Positions 1-11,029 of a stretch of 64,000 bases of DNA are shown here, piece after piece (position 1 is the stretch's first letter; each line of letters begins with the position of its first letter). Below the pieces are notes generated by a model, which saw only the letters and a program-made list of their open reading frames with translations, had not been told where the DNA came from and ran no database searches. The stretch is from Euryodendron excelsum (Eukaryota; Streptophyta; Magnoliopsida; Ericales; Pentaphylacaceae). The DNA lies in the NCBI GenBank assembly GCA_033060915.1, contig CM065387.1, positions 39,102,501 through 39,166,500 of the forward strand. The letters run 5' to 3'. The position numbers and the translations under genes are program-made.

Positions 1-725
1 CCTCAACACTGTAGGCTTAGTCTCGTCTCTTGCAACTTCTGCATGGCGATTAAGAATGAGAATACCCTAACGCCAATTGAAAATTGGGGATGGAGGTGTA
101 CATGCTTACCATTTCATTTATTGGCTTCTTAATAAAATTTACGAACTGGAAGCTCAAGACACTACCCACAATTTGTGTGTTAATGTTTACCGTTTTCTTT
201 GCATTGAGTGTTGTTTTACTCTTTGTTTTTCCCATAGTAAGTAAAATCTTTTCCTTCGGTAACGACACAAGTGGTGGGAATGCCTTGAAAACTTTTCCAC
301 CGTGGCTACAAATTGAGCTCGTTGGTGATGGGAAATGGGATGGAATCAAAAGGTGTTTCGTTGAAGAAAAAGTTTGCAGAAGGCACATCAGTGATGGCTC
401 AACAATGTCTATGGATGTAATTTCTCTATCTGTGTGTGTGTGTGTGTGTGTATCATGTTATACATATGTACTTGTATATGTGTGTATATACATAAATTTT
501 CTTTCTTTTCCTTCTTTAATTTTCACCAATTGCAAACAAGTTGTTGGCTGCTGAATTATTGTGGGTTCAAATACAAGAATGCAACACACTGGGAGGTGCC
601 AAAGTCAGGTCTTGACTCCAGGGACCCAAATTGCTTCACCTAGAGCAAGAAACCTAGTGAGGCTTGCTACGACTGCGACTCATGCAAAACTGGGTATATA
701 TTCAGCTTTGAGCTTAGCTGGGTGA
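1..725 (+). pseudogene. Tetraspanin pseudogene, copy A
   Basis: Plant tetraspanins are four-pass membrane proteins that organise membrane microdomains. Here a third membrane segment (hydrophobic run around 175-240) is followed by the start of the large extracellular loop, with the family-like pattern FPPWLQ..., W..IKRCF, then KVC. After a short intron with donor GTAAT at about 417, a second exon reads CGFKYKNAT, then a Trp-Glu and an Asp-Pro-Asn-Cys, as in tetraspanin loops. It is judged a pseudogene because the N-terminal membrane segment and the rest are in different frames, the CCG-type double-cysteine motif is damaged, and a stop follows Asn-Cys-Phe-Thr. The true start would lie at or left of the window edge. 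Copy B at 60628-61375 shares most of these defects, so the damage predates the duplication or both derive from a decayed parent. Confidence 0.75.
431..451. repeat. (TG)n microsatellite in tetraspanin intron
   Basis: A run of about ten TG units lies a few bases after the 5' splice site of the tetraspanin intron. The same place in copy B (61055-61088) has a CT run instead. Confidence 0.9.
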
Positions 726-1104
726 AGCTAGGTTTTAATTGTTTCATTGTATGTCTCTGCTTTGCTTTCAGCACCCTTATGCTGTTTGTAGGAGAAGATC
801 ACAAGCTAAAAAATATATGAAAAAAAGGTAAGGTCTGATATAGAAATATATATACCTATACAGACCTATAAATATATAGACCTATATGTTGTTGAGAGAT
901 TTGTTTCATCATGTCCCTTTTTGATGTGTTGTTTGATAAGAATGAGGATTTAGCTCCCAGCAAAATAAATGGAAATGTGGTCTAACAGCGAGCAATCATC
1001 TTCCATACGCTCTAAGGCACATTGGGCTAGGAATGAAAAAAATGAGAAAAAACGCAAGGGAAGTCATTTGGTCACCATGAAAAGGAAAAGTCTCTATATT
1101 CATA

Positions 1105-1280
1105 CACAAAAAAAATTATACACAAAACACAACTGAGGGTGCCATTTTTTAAATTATGAGTCAAGATAGTGGGTGCTTTGGTTTGAAATGAAAAACTCAC
1201 AAATAGTCACCTCATTATGTATGAAAAGTTTGAATAGAATTTACATTTGTGTAGCATTACTCAAAAATGATATCTAACTA
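1105..1280. mobile_element. Degenerate MITE (ATTAAGAGTCAT-type family)
   Basis: The stretch has the diagnostic parts of a small non-autonomous family seen several times in the window: a near-end with ACAAAACAC and GGGTGCC, a middle with TTATGAGTCA and GGGTGCTTTGGTTTGAAATG, and an end resembling GTAGCATTACTC. It also occurs in arm B (about 61735-61880). No coding potential. Confidence 0.5.
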
Positions 1281-1471
1281 GCCATTAAATATATAAAAAA
1301 AAATTATTTTTCCAAAATTTTATAAAAAGAAATCCAGAATTATGTGGCAATGATATTTTATAATTGAAAAGTTGAAAGCATTAATGGGTATTTAACTTTA
1401 GAATGAATGATTTTCGTTCAATACATGTATGTAAACTTTCTCCAATGGGTTATCTAAACTAGCTCTCTTAC

Positions 1472-1637
1472 AGCATCTCCAAAGGGTTCTCTAAAGTGGC
1501 TTTCTTAGGTAGTATAGAGAGTCAAACCTCAAAAATGACACTCCAACTAACCCTTTATATGCCTCTCTATTTTAAAGAGTTTCATTTTGGCTTTTCAAAT
1601 ATAGAGAGCCAAAAGTGGCTCTTTAAATCTTAATTCA

Positions 1638-1680
<43 letters not shown>

Positions 1681-1852
1681 TTTTCTTTTTTATTAGGTTG
1701 AATGTTAAAAAAGGAATAATTCATGAGGTGGCTAGTTAAAATAGAGAGTGTGGTTGGAGCATTTTTTTTTAAAAATGGCTAGCTAGAATAGATAATGGAG
1801 TTTTTAAGTATGTTTTGACTAGCTATTTTAGAGATTAGCCTTGGAGATGCTC
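1472..1852. mobile_element. MITE, AGCATCTCC-type family, copy 1
   Basis: The left end AGCATCTCCAAAGG and the right end CCTTGGAGATGCT form terminal inverted repeats. The interior is built of CTCTCTATTTTAGAGAG-like modules and a CT microsatellite (about 1643-1676). The homologous copy in arm B is split by a solo LTR. No open frame of note. Confidence 0.7.
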
Positions 1853-3066
1853 CTTAGTTACTTTAGAGAGTCAAACCTCAAAAATGACTCTCTAATGAAC
1901 TCTCTATTTTAGAGAGTTGCACTGTGCCTCTCCAAATACAGAGAGCTAAAAGTGGCTCTCTAAAATTTAAATGGTAATATTTTTCAAAGCTCTCTTTTTT
2001 TTTCCTTTTTTTTCTCTCTTTTCTTGGGGTAAGTGTTAAAATAAAAATAATGGGCAAATTACACAAACCACCCTTGAGGTTTCTGACTAATACATTGCAT
2101 ACCCTTCACAAGTGACAAATTACATTGACTACCCTTGTTTGAGTTGGTTGGAAAATGGAGTCAACAAAAATTGTGAAAAGACCAGTTTACTGTTGTTTGT
2201 TTTTTAACACAACGACTAATAGGTTTGATAAAATGTCAAGCCACCATTTTCTCTCTCATCTTCCCCATTTTATTTCCACCATTGACTATCTACATCTCCG
2301 GTGACTTTAGTCACTCTATCTCTCCAACTCTAACATCTCATCTCCATCTTTATCCCTATCTTCTTCCAACTTACCCTCATTGCTATCTTTATTTTCCCTT
2401 ATCCACTGCTATTGAAAACGTTGGGCCACCACCATCTCCATCTCCATGACCCCCATTGCACAACTCAATGATCAAGGGTCTTTTTTCCACAATCCCTACT
2501 ATATTACCATGAATGTAATTAGGTCCCAACTCTTCCCTCCCACTAAACAGTTAATCTCTACCACCTACTGCAACCCCCATCACCACCATGGGCACAAGGA
2601 ACCCATCCTTAGAAATCCATGGTAGTGATTAGAAAAAGGTTAGAGAGGGATGAGAAGAGAGAGGTGTTGGCATGTGATGGTGTTAGGGAAACGAAGGGGA
2701 CGATGGTGGGGGTGGTGGTGATTTGCTTCGTCATCGTCGTGGGAAGCTGTGAGAGTGTTGTGTGTGGCTAGCGGACAAATTAGGTAATTAGAAAAAATTC
2801 TAATTTAACCTAGTCAACCTTCATTATTTGACTAACGTTGCTTTGACAAAAGGGAAAATTTGTTACGAGAATCCACGTGTAAGTGTAAGGGTAGTCAATG
2901 TAATTTTTTAATCGTGAGGGGTATGCATTTATTAGTCAGAAACCTCAGAGGTAATTTGTGTAATTTGTTAAAAAATAATTAATAATGTGGCTAGCTAAAA
3001 TAAAGAGTATGGTTGGATATTTTTTAAAAAATGACTAGTTAAAATAAAGAATTAGAGTGATGCTCT
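1853..3066. mobile_element. MITE, AGCATCTCC-type family, copy 2 (split)
   Basis: 1853-2051 matches the left half of copy 1 (ACTTTAGAGAGTCAAACCTC, then the GTGTTAAAATAA region). 2971-3066 matches its right half (GTGGCTAGCTAAAATA, then GTTGGA). The 919-bp Mutator-like element at 2052-2970 separates the halves. Confidence 0.65.
2052..2970. mobile_element. Non-autonomous Mutator-like element (MULE)
   Basis: The element is flanked by a perfect 9-bp direct repeat AAAAATAAT (2043-2051 and 2971-2979), the size typical of Mutator-like elements. Its ends are long inverted repeats of roughly 85-90 bp: the left end (CAAATTACACAAACC..., GAGGTTTCTGACTAATA) is mirrored at the right (TATTAGTCAGAAACCTCAGAGG...). 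No transposase is visible. The interior has a 74-codon proline/serine/threonine-rich open frame (2225-2449) and a GGTGGTGG-rich tract (about 2690-2740), possibly captured host sequence, but I do not recognise it. Confidence 0.75.
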
Positions 3067-3447
3067 TAGAACAACTCCAACATATACTTTAAACTTGGCA
3101 TGTTAGCTATTTTAGCTAGCTAAGTGCTTAAAATTCATATCCATCATGCTAGCTATTCCACTAGCTAAAATAACTAACACTATTTTGGCTCTCCAAATAT
3201 AGATAATCACTTTTCAACTCTCTAAACTTTAAATAATGATTGCTTCCTCAATCTCTCTCTTTCTCTCTCCTCTGTTTTCACTTTTCTTGGAGTGTGTGTT
3301 AAAAAGAATAATTATTTATGGAATAGCCAGTCAAAATAAAGAGCATTGTTGGAGAATATATTAAAAAGTTGCTAGCTAAAATAGAGATTTTAATTTATTA
3401 GTATATTTTGGCTAGCTATTTAGCTAGTAGTGTTGGAGATGCTCGTA
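3067..3447. mobile_element. MITE, AGCATCTCC-type family, copy 3
   Basis: The left end carries ACAACTCCAACATA and the right end reads GTTGGAGATGCTC, matching the family termini. The interior has the CTAGCTA modules, the CT-rich stretch and a GTGTGTTAAAAAGAATAAT segment shared with copies 1 and 2. It lies directly beside copy 2. Confidence 0.6.
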
Positions 3448-3574
3448 CCATTAGTAAGTAACAACAATAGTGACCTACATAGAGAGTAGTGAAACAATCC
3501 CTCTCATCTCCATATACCTTAAGGCATAATATTAAAGGGTAATGCTATACAACTAGAAAATTTAAATAGAATTT

Positions 3575-4610
3575 TGTAAGGTTATGTAATTGGCTAAATT
3601 TTGTGCCAAGTCTTGTTTAATGTAATTTGGAGAATTGGAATATCAATCACAAGCATTTAGAAAGGATTTGAATCTTATTCATGCAAGCTCGTGCTAAGAT
3701 AGACTTGTATGATACATCTTGGGCAGATATATGGACTTTGAGAGACATAGATGGACTTCGAGGGATCTTACGGGATGTCGCAAGATATTGAGGGCAAAAC
3801 CAATGAGTATGCTAAATAGACAGAATTTTGTGGGATCCTCATGGGATGTCGGTGGCAAAAACAGTGAGCATACAAAATTTGGGGATTGACCTCTCGGGAT
3901 CCTCACGGGATAGCAAAGGATGTCAAGGGATGTTGATTGCAAAAACAGTGAGCACGCAAAATCTGGGGATTGAACTCACGGGATCTCAAGGGATCAAACC
4001 TGAGCTTACGAGATCCTCCTAGGTTCTTGAGGGATCGAGATTCACAAAATCTGAATTCTCGGGAATTGCACTGCTAGGATTTTTGCACATATTTAAAGCC
4101 CAGCACACTTTCCCAAACCTAACCTAAGCAGCCACAAGTAAAAACACCTTGAGATAAGTATTTTCCATCTTTTAAAGAACTCAAAAACATGTTTTAGCAG
4201 CAATCTTCTTCAACTCAATTGAAGAGATCGAGAGTCTTAAAGGAGTTCAAGGCGTGAAATCTGTTCTAAGGGGATCTAAATAGTGGTTAAGCACGAAGAC
4301 GGTGAATCGTGGATACTAGCAAGATTCAAACAATTATTAGATCAAGGAATGGATAGGTTTTGATTGTAAAGAGTCTTATAACCATCTGAACTACAAGTTA
4401 TAGTGCATGATCTTTGTCTGGCAAAGGGGACACGTGGTTTTTCTCCCATTTAAGGGTTTCCATGACAAAAGGCTGGTTTGTTCTTGATTGAATGGTTTGT
4501 TCTCTACTTTGTCTTGGATTGTACAATATTGCTTATTGCCATTATATCTTGACCTAACATTGTAGAGTTTAGTCTCTTGGATAAAACATAGACAAAGGCT
4601 AGATTTTTCA
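3575..4610 (+). repeat. 5' LTR of SIRE-type element
   Basis: It begins TGTAAGGTTATGTAATTGGC and ends TTTTTCA. The U3 part (about 3750-4030) contains imperfect direct repeats of about 75 bp built from GGGATCCTCACGGGAT, GCAAAAACAGTGAGCA and GGGGATTGA. A TATA-like TATTTAAA lies at 4090-4097. Confidence 0.8.
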
Positions 4611-4612
4611 AT

Positions 4613-4625
4613 TGGTATCAGAGTC
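4613..4625 (+). promoter_or_regulatory. Primer binding site, initiator tRNA-Met
   Basis: TGGTATCAGAGTC starts two bases after the LTR end. It matches the usual copia primer site complementary to the 3' end of initiator tRNA-Met, with one change near its end. Confidence 0.85.
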
Positions 4626-4679
4626 GGACGCTCAAAAATTTTTATTTTTGAAAGAGTGAGATCCTGATTGCCTATATCT

Positions 4680-6679
4680 ATGGATTGGTGTAAGCAAGGT
4701 AGTTCTACTGTTAGACCTCTATTGCTTGATGGAACCAACTACCCCTATTAGAAAGCAAAGATGAGAGCTTTCCTTAAGTCAATCGATAAACGTGTTTGGC
4801 TTGCTATAGTTAATGGCTGGACTCCACCCACAGTCACAATTGGAATTGTAATAACTTTAAAATCAATCACGTTATGGGATAAAACTGATTTTGATAATTG
4901 TGGGTGGAATAATAAAGCTATGAACGCCATTTATAACGGTGTCACAACTAAGGAGTTTCGACGAATCTCAAACTATGAAATTGTTAATGAGGCATGAGAT
5001 ATTTTACAGATTACTCATGAAGGTACTATAACTGTAAAAATTGCCAAACTTCAGCGATTGACTACTGCCTTTGAAACCCTGAGAAGACGATGAAAATTTT
5101 GATTAATTTTATTTTAAACTTAGTGATAGCGTCAACTCAAGTTTCAATCTTGGTGAACAAATCTCTTCATCTAAAATTGTTCAAAAAATCTTGAGATCCT
5201 TACTGGAGAGATTTCAAGCCAAGGTTATGACAATAGAAGAAAGTAGGGATGTTGACTTCATAAAAGTAAAAGACTTAGTAGGTCACTTACAAACTTTTGA
5301 AGCTAATTTCTGCCAAAGTAAAAGGAACAAAAGCATTGCTTTGAATTTCATTAAGGAAAGCATGAATGAAGCTAGTGATAGCGACTCTGAAATGAGTCCC
5401 AAAGATATGGCTATTTTGGTCAAAATATTTAATAAATTTTTTAAAAAGAAATAAGAAGGTCAATCTTCTTCTGTTGATAAAAATAAAGGAAAATATTTTG
5501 ACAAGACTAAGTTTGTAAGGAAATCATCTGATAAATCTAGTCAGAAATAATACTTTGAGTGTCATGGCTATGGACATATTGCACATGATTGTCCTAACAA
5601 GAAGAAGAACAAAGGAAGCAAAGTTTTAACTATCACATGGAGTCATTCTAAAAACGAATAAGATTCTGACAAAGAGGATGACTATGAGAAAGAAAAACAT
5701 TGATGCTTAAGCTAAAGTTAGTTAATTGAAGACTTACATATTAACCTTGACTGATAAAGTTAAGTTTCTTGGGAAAGGTGCACAAGACAGAGAGAAGTTC
5801 AAAAAGGCACTTGCAAAAAAGGTGAAAATGCTTAAAACTAAACTTGCTAATGCTCATCTGTCTTTTAAGAAATTTGATACAGGTTCACATGAGATTGATG
5901 GAATTTGAAATGTATAAAGGATCTCTTGTGACATGACTAGGATTGGATACACTGAGAAGGATTCTAAATCTTCCTAATCGGCAAGTAAGCCTAATTCTAC
6001 AAAGGCTTAAGGTAAGTCTTTCATACCAAGTGAGGCTAAGCATGCTATGGTTGTTTTCTTATGCCACCATTGTGGAACTAAAGGGCACATGAGGCCTCAC
6101 TGTCCTAATTTGAAGGCCAAGATTGTGACTTCCAAGAAGAACGCCACTGTATATGCATGTGTTGTGCCATAAGTTGAAACCAAGCCTACTAGGTTTGTTC
6201 CTACTTGCCATCAAAGTGGTGTTCGGACTCATTGTCTTAGATTGGAGACTAAGCATGTGTCTTCTCAATTCATCACCTCTCATGCGAAGCCCAAACATCC
6301 TAAGATTGTTCAATCTTCAAAGTTTAACCCAGTTTGTCATTATTGTGGTGTGTTTGGTCATATTAGACCTTATTGTCATAAATTAAATAGGGTTTCTAGA
6401 TCTTATACTTGTCAAAAACCTAGGAATGACTATGAGAGGTTGAAAAATTAGATTAGAGTCCTTACCAATCATATGAACAGATTTGCACTAAAGCCAAGGC
6501 AAGTTCCTAAAAATCATGGCAAAAGGAGGAACAACAATGTTATGACAAGACCTTGGACTACACCCACACCTCATGAGTTTATTGACAAAACTAAGGTGAC
6601 TATTATATGGGTGAGAAAATTTGATTTGGAATATTTGAGAACTCCTAAGAAATTTGTAGGGGCAAGCCTTATTAAGTAA
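4680..6679 (+). pseudogene. Gag of SIRE-type copia element, decayed
   Basis: The frame opens with Met-Asp-Trp at 4680 and soon reaches LLLDGTNYPY, then KAKMRAFLKSID and WLAIVNGW, the N-terminal signature of SIRE-type Gag. Further on are the AMNAIYN, ISNYEI, HEGT and KLQRLTT segments, an LRSLLERFQAKV segment (about 5190) and a knuckle CHGYGHIAHDC (about 5560). After a lysine-rich stretch (5726-5908) come further knuckle-like motifs, CHHCGTKGHMRPHC (about 6060), a damaged one near 6208, and CHYCGVFGHIRPYC (about 6336). Many stops and frame changes break it: a stop replaces the residue after the NYPY motif, and others lie near 4996, 5452, 5906 and 6449. Nothing resembling protease or integrase follows. 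Confidence 0.75.
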
Positions 6680-8294
6680 AGGCTTATTGAAACATAGACA
6701 AAGAGGTTCATCTTGTTTATCTTTATCCTAGTGCTAAGATTCTTTTTGTTGTTTTTCTTATAAATTTTTTTGAAAAAAAATTAAAACACAAAAGATTTAC
6801 TTTTGTCTTGATTTAGTTGTATTTGTCATTGACTTAAAACATTCTACATGTGTTGATTGATTTAATGACATGTTTAAAGTTGAATCTTGAGTGTTTCATT
6901 GATTGCATTCTGATGAGTCAATAGTTTTGGTGATCATTATCATACTCGTGATTCATGTTTAAAAGGTGCATTCCTCATGAGATCTCTTAGAATGTGGAAT
7001 TTGATTTTTATGATCCTTTTGTTACACTCATCATGGATGACTTCTCTTTACTTGAAATGTCTAGATTAACCTTGTTCACATGTATAACCTCTCTTGCGAT
7101 ATATTCTTGTGTTGGGTGGAAAGGGCTACCGGTGAGTGTGTGGGAAGCTACCCTTGTTATGTCACAAGAAGAGATGAGTACCCACTTATGTGTGTGAAAG
7201 CCACCATCTTTATGCATATTTCTTAATCCAATTTAGAGAGATAGGTTGGAACTTCAAAAGATGAACAGAAGAGTCTGTCCTAAAAGAAAAAAGAGAATAC
7301 TTAAAAAATTAAGATTGGGATGACATAGGGGTTTGATTTCTACAACGTTCTTATCTAAGAGGAGGTTTCCATGATGAACTCTAGTTTTGATCTTGTCTAG
7401 GGTCCTTATTCTCATTGATCTCATTCGAGTATTTGCATTCATCATACATTATCATGGATAGATTTTTTATCACCTTATGATTAATTGTTCTCAGTCTTTT
7501 TGTGATCTTTGAGTATGTTTGATGTTGATATTTTCTTGCTTATGTCATCTTGAGACTCCTATGGTATATTCTGGGTTTTGATGATAAGCATGTTGAGTCT
7601 AACATGCTTGTAGCTTTGAGTTTGTTGCTAGCCAAGTGCTGTTTTGTTAAAGGGTAGTCCAGTTTTTAACTAGTTGTTTTGCATGAATGATATTCCTCTT
7701 TTTAGCATATCTCTCTTTTGTCCTTGATTGCGTGGTTGTTTGATAATTTTTTATCATTTTGAGACAAAAATGGGGAAAAAAAATTTATGTGCTTTTAAGT
7801 TATTTAGAAGGAGAATACATTAAGGGGGAGACATACTGTTTATATCTAGTTATTTTCTCTTACCTCCTATGCTTACTTTGTCAATTTGTTCCAAAAAGGG
7901 GGAGAGAATCTATGCTTGATGTAATACATACTTATATATACCTTTAATCATGATATCTTGCACTTGATGGTATTTTTGTTTCTTGGTTGTTTAGTGTGTG
8001 CAAGTACAAGCTTTTGTGGATATTAGACAAGTTTCCATGGTTTCCATCTTGGTTTGGTTTGTTCCCCATGCTTAGTTTGTCAATTCATTCCCAAAAGGGG
8101 AAGAATTCTTTATGCTACTGCTTTTTATATCTTATATCTCTCTTGCATTTGGTTGGCTTGGTTGTTTGCTTGTAGTATGTGCAGGGATGATACTAAGTGC
8201 TTGTGATTGGGATTTGATTGTATTTTTCAATTATTTCCCTATAATGTGTATTGTAGCATAGGGTTTTGGTCACAAAATTGCCAAATGGTGAGAT
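6680..8294 (+). other. Noncoding 3' interior of the gag-only element
   Basis: No pol domain is visible in any frame. The stretch has three purine-rich tracts resembling copia polypurine tracts: AAGGGGGAGAC (about 7829), AAAAAGGGGGAGAGAA (about 7893) and AAAAGGGGAAGAA (about 8092). The presumed working tract, just before the 3' LTR, is degraded to GCCAAATGGTGAGAT (8280-8294). Confidence 0.6.
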
Positions 8295-9265
8295 TGTAAG
8301 GTTATGTAATTGGCTAAATTTCATGCCAATTCTTGTTTAATGTAATTTGGGGAATTCAACTATCAATCACAAGTAGTCTAAAAGGATTTGAAGCTTATTC
8401 GTGCATGCTCGTGCTAAGAGAGACTTGTATGATACATCTTGAGCAGATATATAGACTTTGAGTGACGTTGATAAACTTCGAGGGATCTTCCGGGATGTCG
8501 GGGGATGTCGCAAGATGTCGAGGCAAAAACAGTGAGCATGCTAAATAGGTAGGATTTTGCGGGTTGTCGAGGGATGTTAATGGCAAAAATAGCGAGCATG
8601 CAAAATTTGAGGATTAAGCTCGTAGGATCCTTGCGGGATCTCGAAGGATCGAGCCTAAGCTCGCGGGATCCTCGCAAGTTCTCAAGAGATCGAGCTGCGC
8701 GAAATTTGAATTCTCAAAAATCGCGTTGCTATTCTTTTTACGCCTATTTAAAGCCCAGCACACTTCCACAAACCTAATCTGAGCCACCACAAGTAAAAAC
8801 ACCTTGAGAGAAGTATTTTTCATCTTCCAAATAGCTCAGAAATGTGTCTTAACAACAATCTTCTTTAACCCAATTAAAGAGATCGAGAGTCTTGAAGAAG
8901 TTCAAGGCGTGAAATCTGTTCTAAGGGGATCTAAATGGTGGTCAAGCATGAAGGCGGTGAATCATAAATACGAGTAAGATCCAAACAATCATTAGATTAA
9001 GGAGTTGATAGATTTTTATTGTAAAGAGTCTTGTAATCGTCTGAACTATAAGTTATAGTGCATGATCTTCGTCTGACAAATGGGACACGTGATTTTTTTC
9101 CTATTTAAGGGTTTCCACAACAAAAGGTTGACGGTTTCTTCATTGAATGGTTTTTTCTCTATTTTGTTTTGGATTGTACAATATTGCTCATTGCCATTAC
9201 ATCTTGACCTAACATTGTAGAATTTAGTCTCGTGGACAAAATATAGACAAACGCTACGTTTTTTA
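8295..9265 (+). repeat. 3' LTR of SIRE-type element
   Basis: It starts TGTAAGGTTATGTAATTGGC like the 5' LTR and ends at TTTTTTA, with the usual terminal CA degraded. The shared blocks include CTCGTGCTAAGA, TTTAAAGCCCAGCACACTT and AACACCTTGAGA. It is about 65 bp shorter than the 5' LTR, mainly through loss of one U3 repeat. Confidence 0.8.
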
Positions 9266-10689
9266 AATTTGCTATACAAAATGATGTGGTTAATTAAGAG
9301 GGTTTTTTCAAAAAATAAAATACCAATTATGGTGACTCTTAGTTACAAAATTAAACTGCTATTCTTCCACAAAATTAATACAAAAATATTTCACTTGAAT
9401 GATGTAGGAATAATATTTTTGTAACTAAGAGTGATTGTGGTGGATGTTTTGTTTAAAAAAAAAAACTATCAATCAGGCATGTCTATCTATATAGAATATT
9501 TCTTTATATGGATTTTTAGGTTGTATAATGTTACCCTTATAGTAAAAACCATCTTCACATCATTTTGATGGGATAATCTTATAAAGAATGCCATTTTTTA
9601 TGTTAAACTAGCTGCATTATATAGTATAATCTAATAATATTAACATGTTTTAAGCAATTAGTTTACTCATATAGTTGTCATTTGCTTAGTTTCATGGTTA
9701 AAGCCCACCTGTCTTCCCTTAATTCATAGTTATGATGCAATCATAGTTTTCAAGCAATAATAAAGATTTTATATAACAAATACAAAGTAGTTAAAAAAAT
9801 TACAAGTCATTCATCTCCACCATTAGTTGAGCTACTGTCAAAGGCACAATGCCTAGCTATGACAGGATGTAGATCCAAGCAGATCATGCAATAACCCTTT
9901 TCAAAAACCAAGATTCATTAATATTTCATGTAACTAGAGATTTCAAAAAAGAAACAAAAAAAAAAAAAAGACTTTAGCGGGTTAAATTTTTTTGCTTTGG
10001 AAAATATTGACCTCCTCTTGATTTGGAAAATAATTTTTTCTTGTTTGGATGCCAGGATGAGGAAAAAAGTTCATACATATGTTTAGGCACCTTGTCGAGA
10101 ATAGGCTTGATATAGTACAAAATCTAAACCTTGCATTAGAAGGAAAAAAAATAACGATGCACAATGTTAAAAAAATAATGGTACACTGCCAAAAAATTGA
10201 TACAGAATTTTCAATGCAAAAAGAAGTGGCTAGGTCAGAGCCTTTCAATTCTAAACAAAGCACCCATGATGATAGCTCTTAATTATAAAACAGAAAAAAT
10301 ATACAACCATGTCATTCTGGTAGATTTATTTATACAGAATTAAATAGGTGCAGTATATTGTAGATCAACCATACTAACTTGTTTTATGTAAATATTGGAA
10401 TAGTTGTCATTTGCTTAATTTCATGGTTGATGTCCAGCCTTTAATTCATAGTTTTCAGTTTTCATGCAATGGTAAAAGAAACTACAGTTAATTTATTCAT
10501 ATCCAACGTTAATTGATGTCCCATAATTAGACCAGAAAGCTTTAGCCCCTCCAAAAACCAAGATTCAATAACATTTCAGGTAACCAGAAATTTCAAAAAA
10601 AAAAACGAAGAAGAGAAAGTTAACATCTTGAAATTTAATGAACTTGAACTTTAGAGGGACAAATTTTTTCTTTGGAAATTGTTCACTTT

Positions 10690-10945
10690 TTCTTAGCCCT
10701 ATGTTTGAAATTGAACACACCCATTATGATTGACTCTTAATTACAAAATAATAATAATCTATCATAAAAGTTGTATAAAAAATAATATCAGAATGACATA
10801 GCAATAATATTTTTGTAATTAAGAGTCATTGTAATGGGTGTTTTATTTTAAAGTGGAAAGCTCTTGATCAAGCACCTTAATCTATACATAAATTTTGTAT
10901 AAATTTTCTACTTGTATAACATTACTCTTACAATGATATCAACCC
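10690..10945. mobile_element. MITE, ATTAAGAGTCAT-type family
   Basis: ACACCCATTATGATTGACTC followed by TTAATTACAAAAT is mirrored about 85 bases on by ATTTTTGTAATTAAGAG and TCATTGTAATGGGTGT, a strong internal hairpin. The right end TTGTATAACATTACTCTTA matches the family terminus at 9520-9538. Confidence 0.65.
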
Positions 10946-11029
10946 CAAATCATTCTTATGGGATTTTCTATACAATTTTTATAATTAAAAAAAATAGCAT
11001 GTCCATGTTACAAATAGGTGTAGTATAAG

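Larger units (their letters stand above)
1..1868 (+). repeat. Direct segmental duplication, arm A
   Basis: This stretch is repeated in the same orientation at 60628-64000. The similarity runs through the tetraspanin pseudogene, its 3' flank (about 726-1100), a degenerate MITE and the AGCATCTCC-type MITE. By eye the arms differ by scattered substitutions and small indels, plus one solo LTR present only in the other arm. Both arms run to the window edges, so their full length is unknown. Most of 726-1471 shows no coding signal. Confidence 0.85.
3575..9265 (+). mobile_element. SIRE-type Ty1/copia element, gag-only derivative
   Basis: It has two LTRs (3575-4610 and 8295-9265), a perfect 5-bp target duplication AATTT (3570-3574 and 9266-9270), and a primer site for initiator tRNA-Met next to the 5' LTR. 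The interior encodes a SIRE/Maximus-like Gag with several zinc knuckles, but no protease, integrase, reverse transcriptase or RNase H. After gag comes about 1.6 kb of noncoding sequence. It looks like a non-autonomous derivative that kept gag and lost pol. The LTRs differ much more than those of the Athila element at 40121 (roughly a tenth of sites plus indels, by eye), so it is older. Confidence 0.8.
3533..9539. mobile_element. MITE split by the SIRE-type element
   Basis: The left remnant begins AAGGGTAATGCTATACAAC (3535-3553). The right remnant (9266-9539) ends with the reverse complement, GTTGTATAATGTTACCCTT (about 9520-9538). The right part contains the family's internal inverted pair around GTAACTAAGAGTGA and GACTCTTAGTTAC (about 9339-9436). 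Related copies lie at 10690-10945, 28458-28640 and 30475-30650. Confidence 0.65.

Noticed and set aside
2225..2449. Gene captured by the MULE
   Set aside because: The 74-codon frame is low-complexity Pro/Ser/Thr-rich with no domain, so capture is possible but not shown.
10079..10282. 67-codon plus-strand frame
   Set aside because: AT-rich frame between repeat copies, with no recognised motif.
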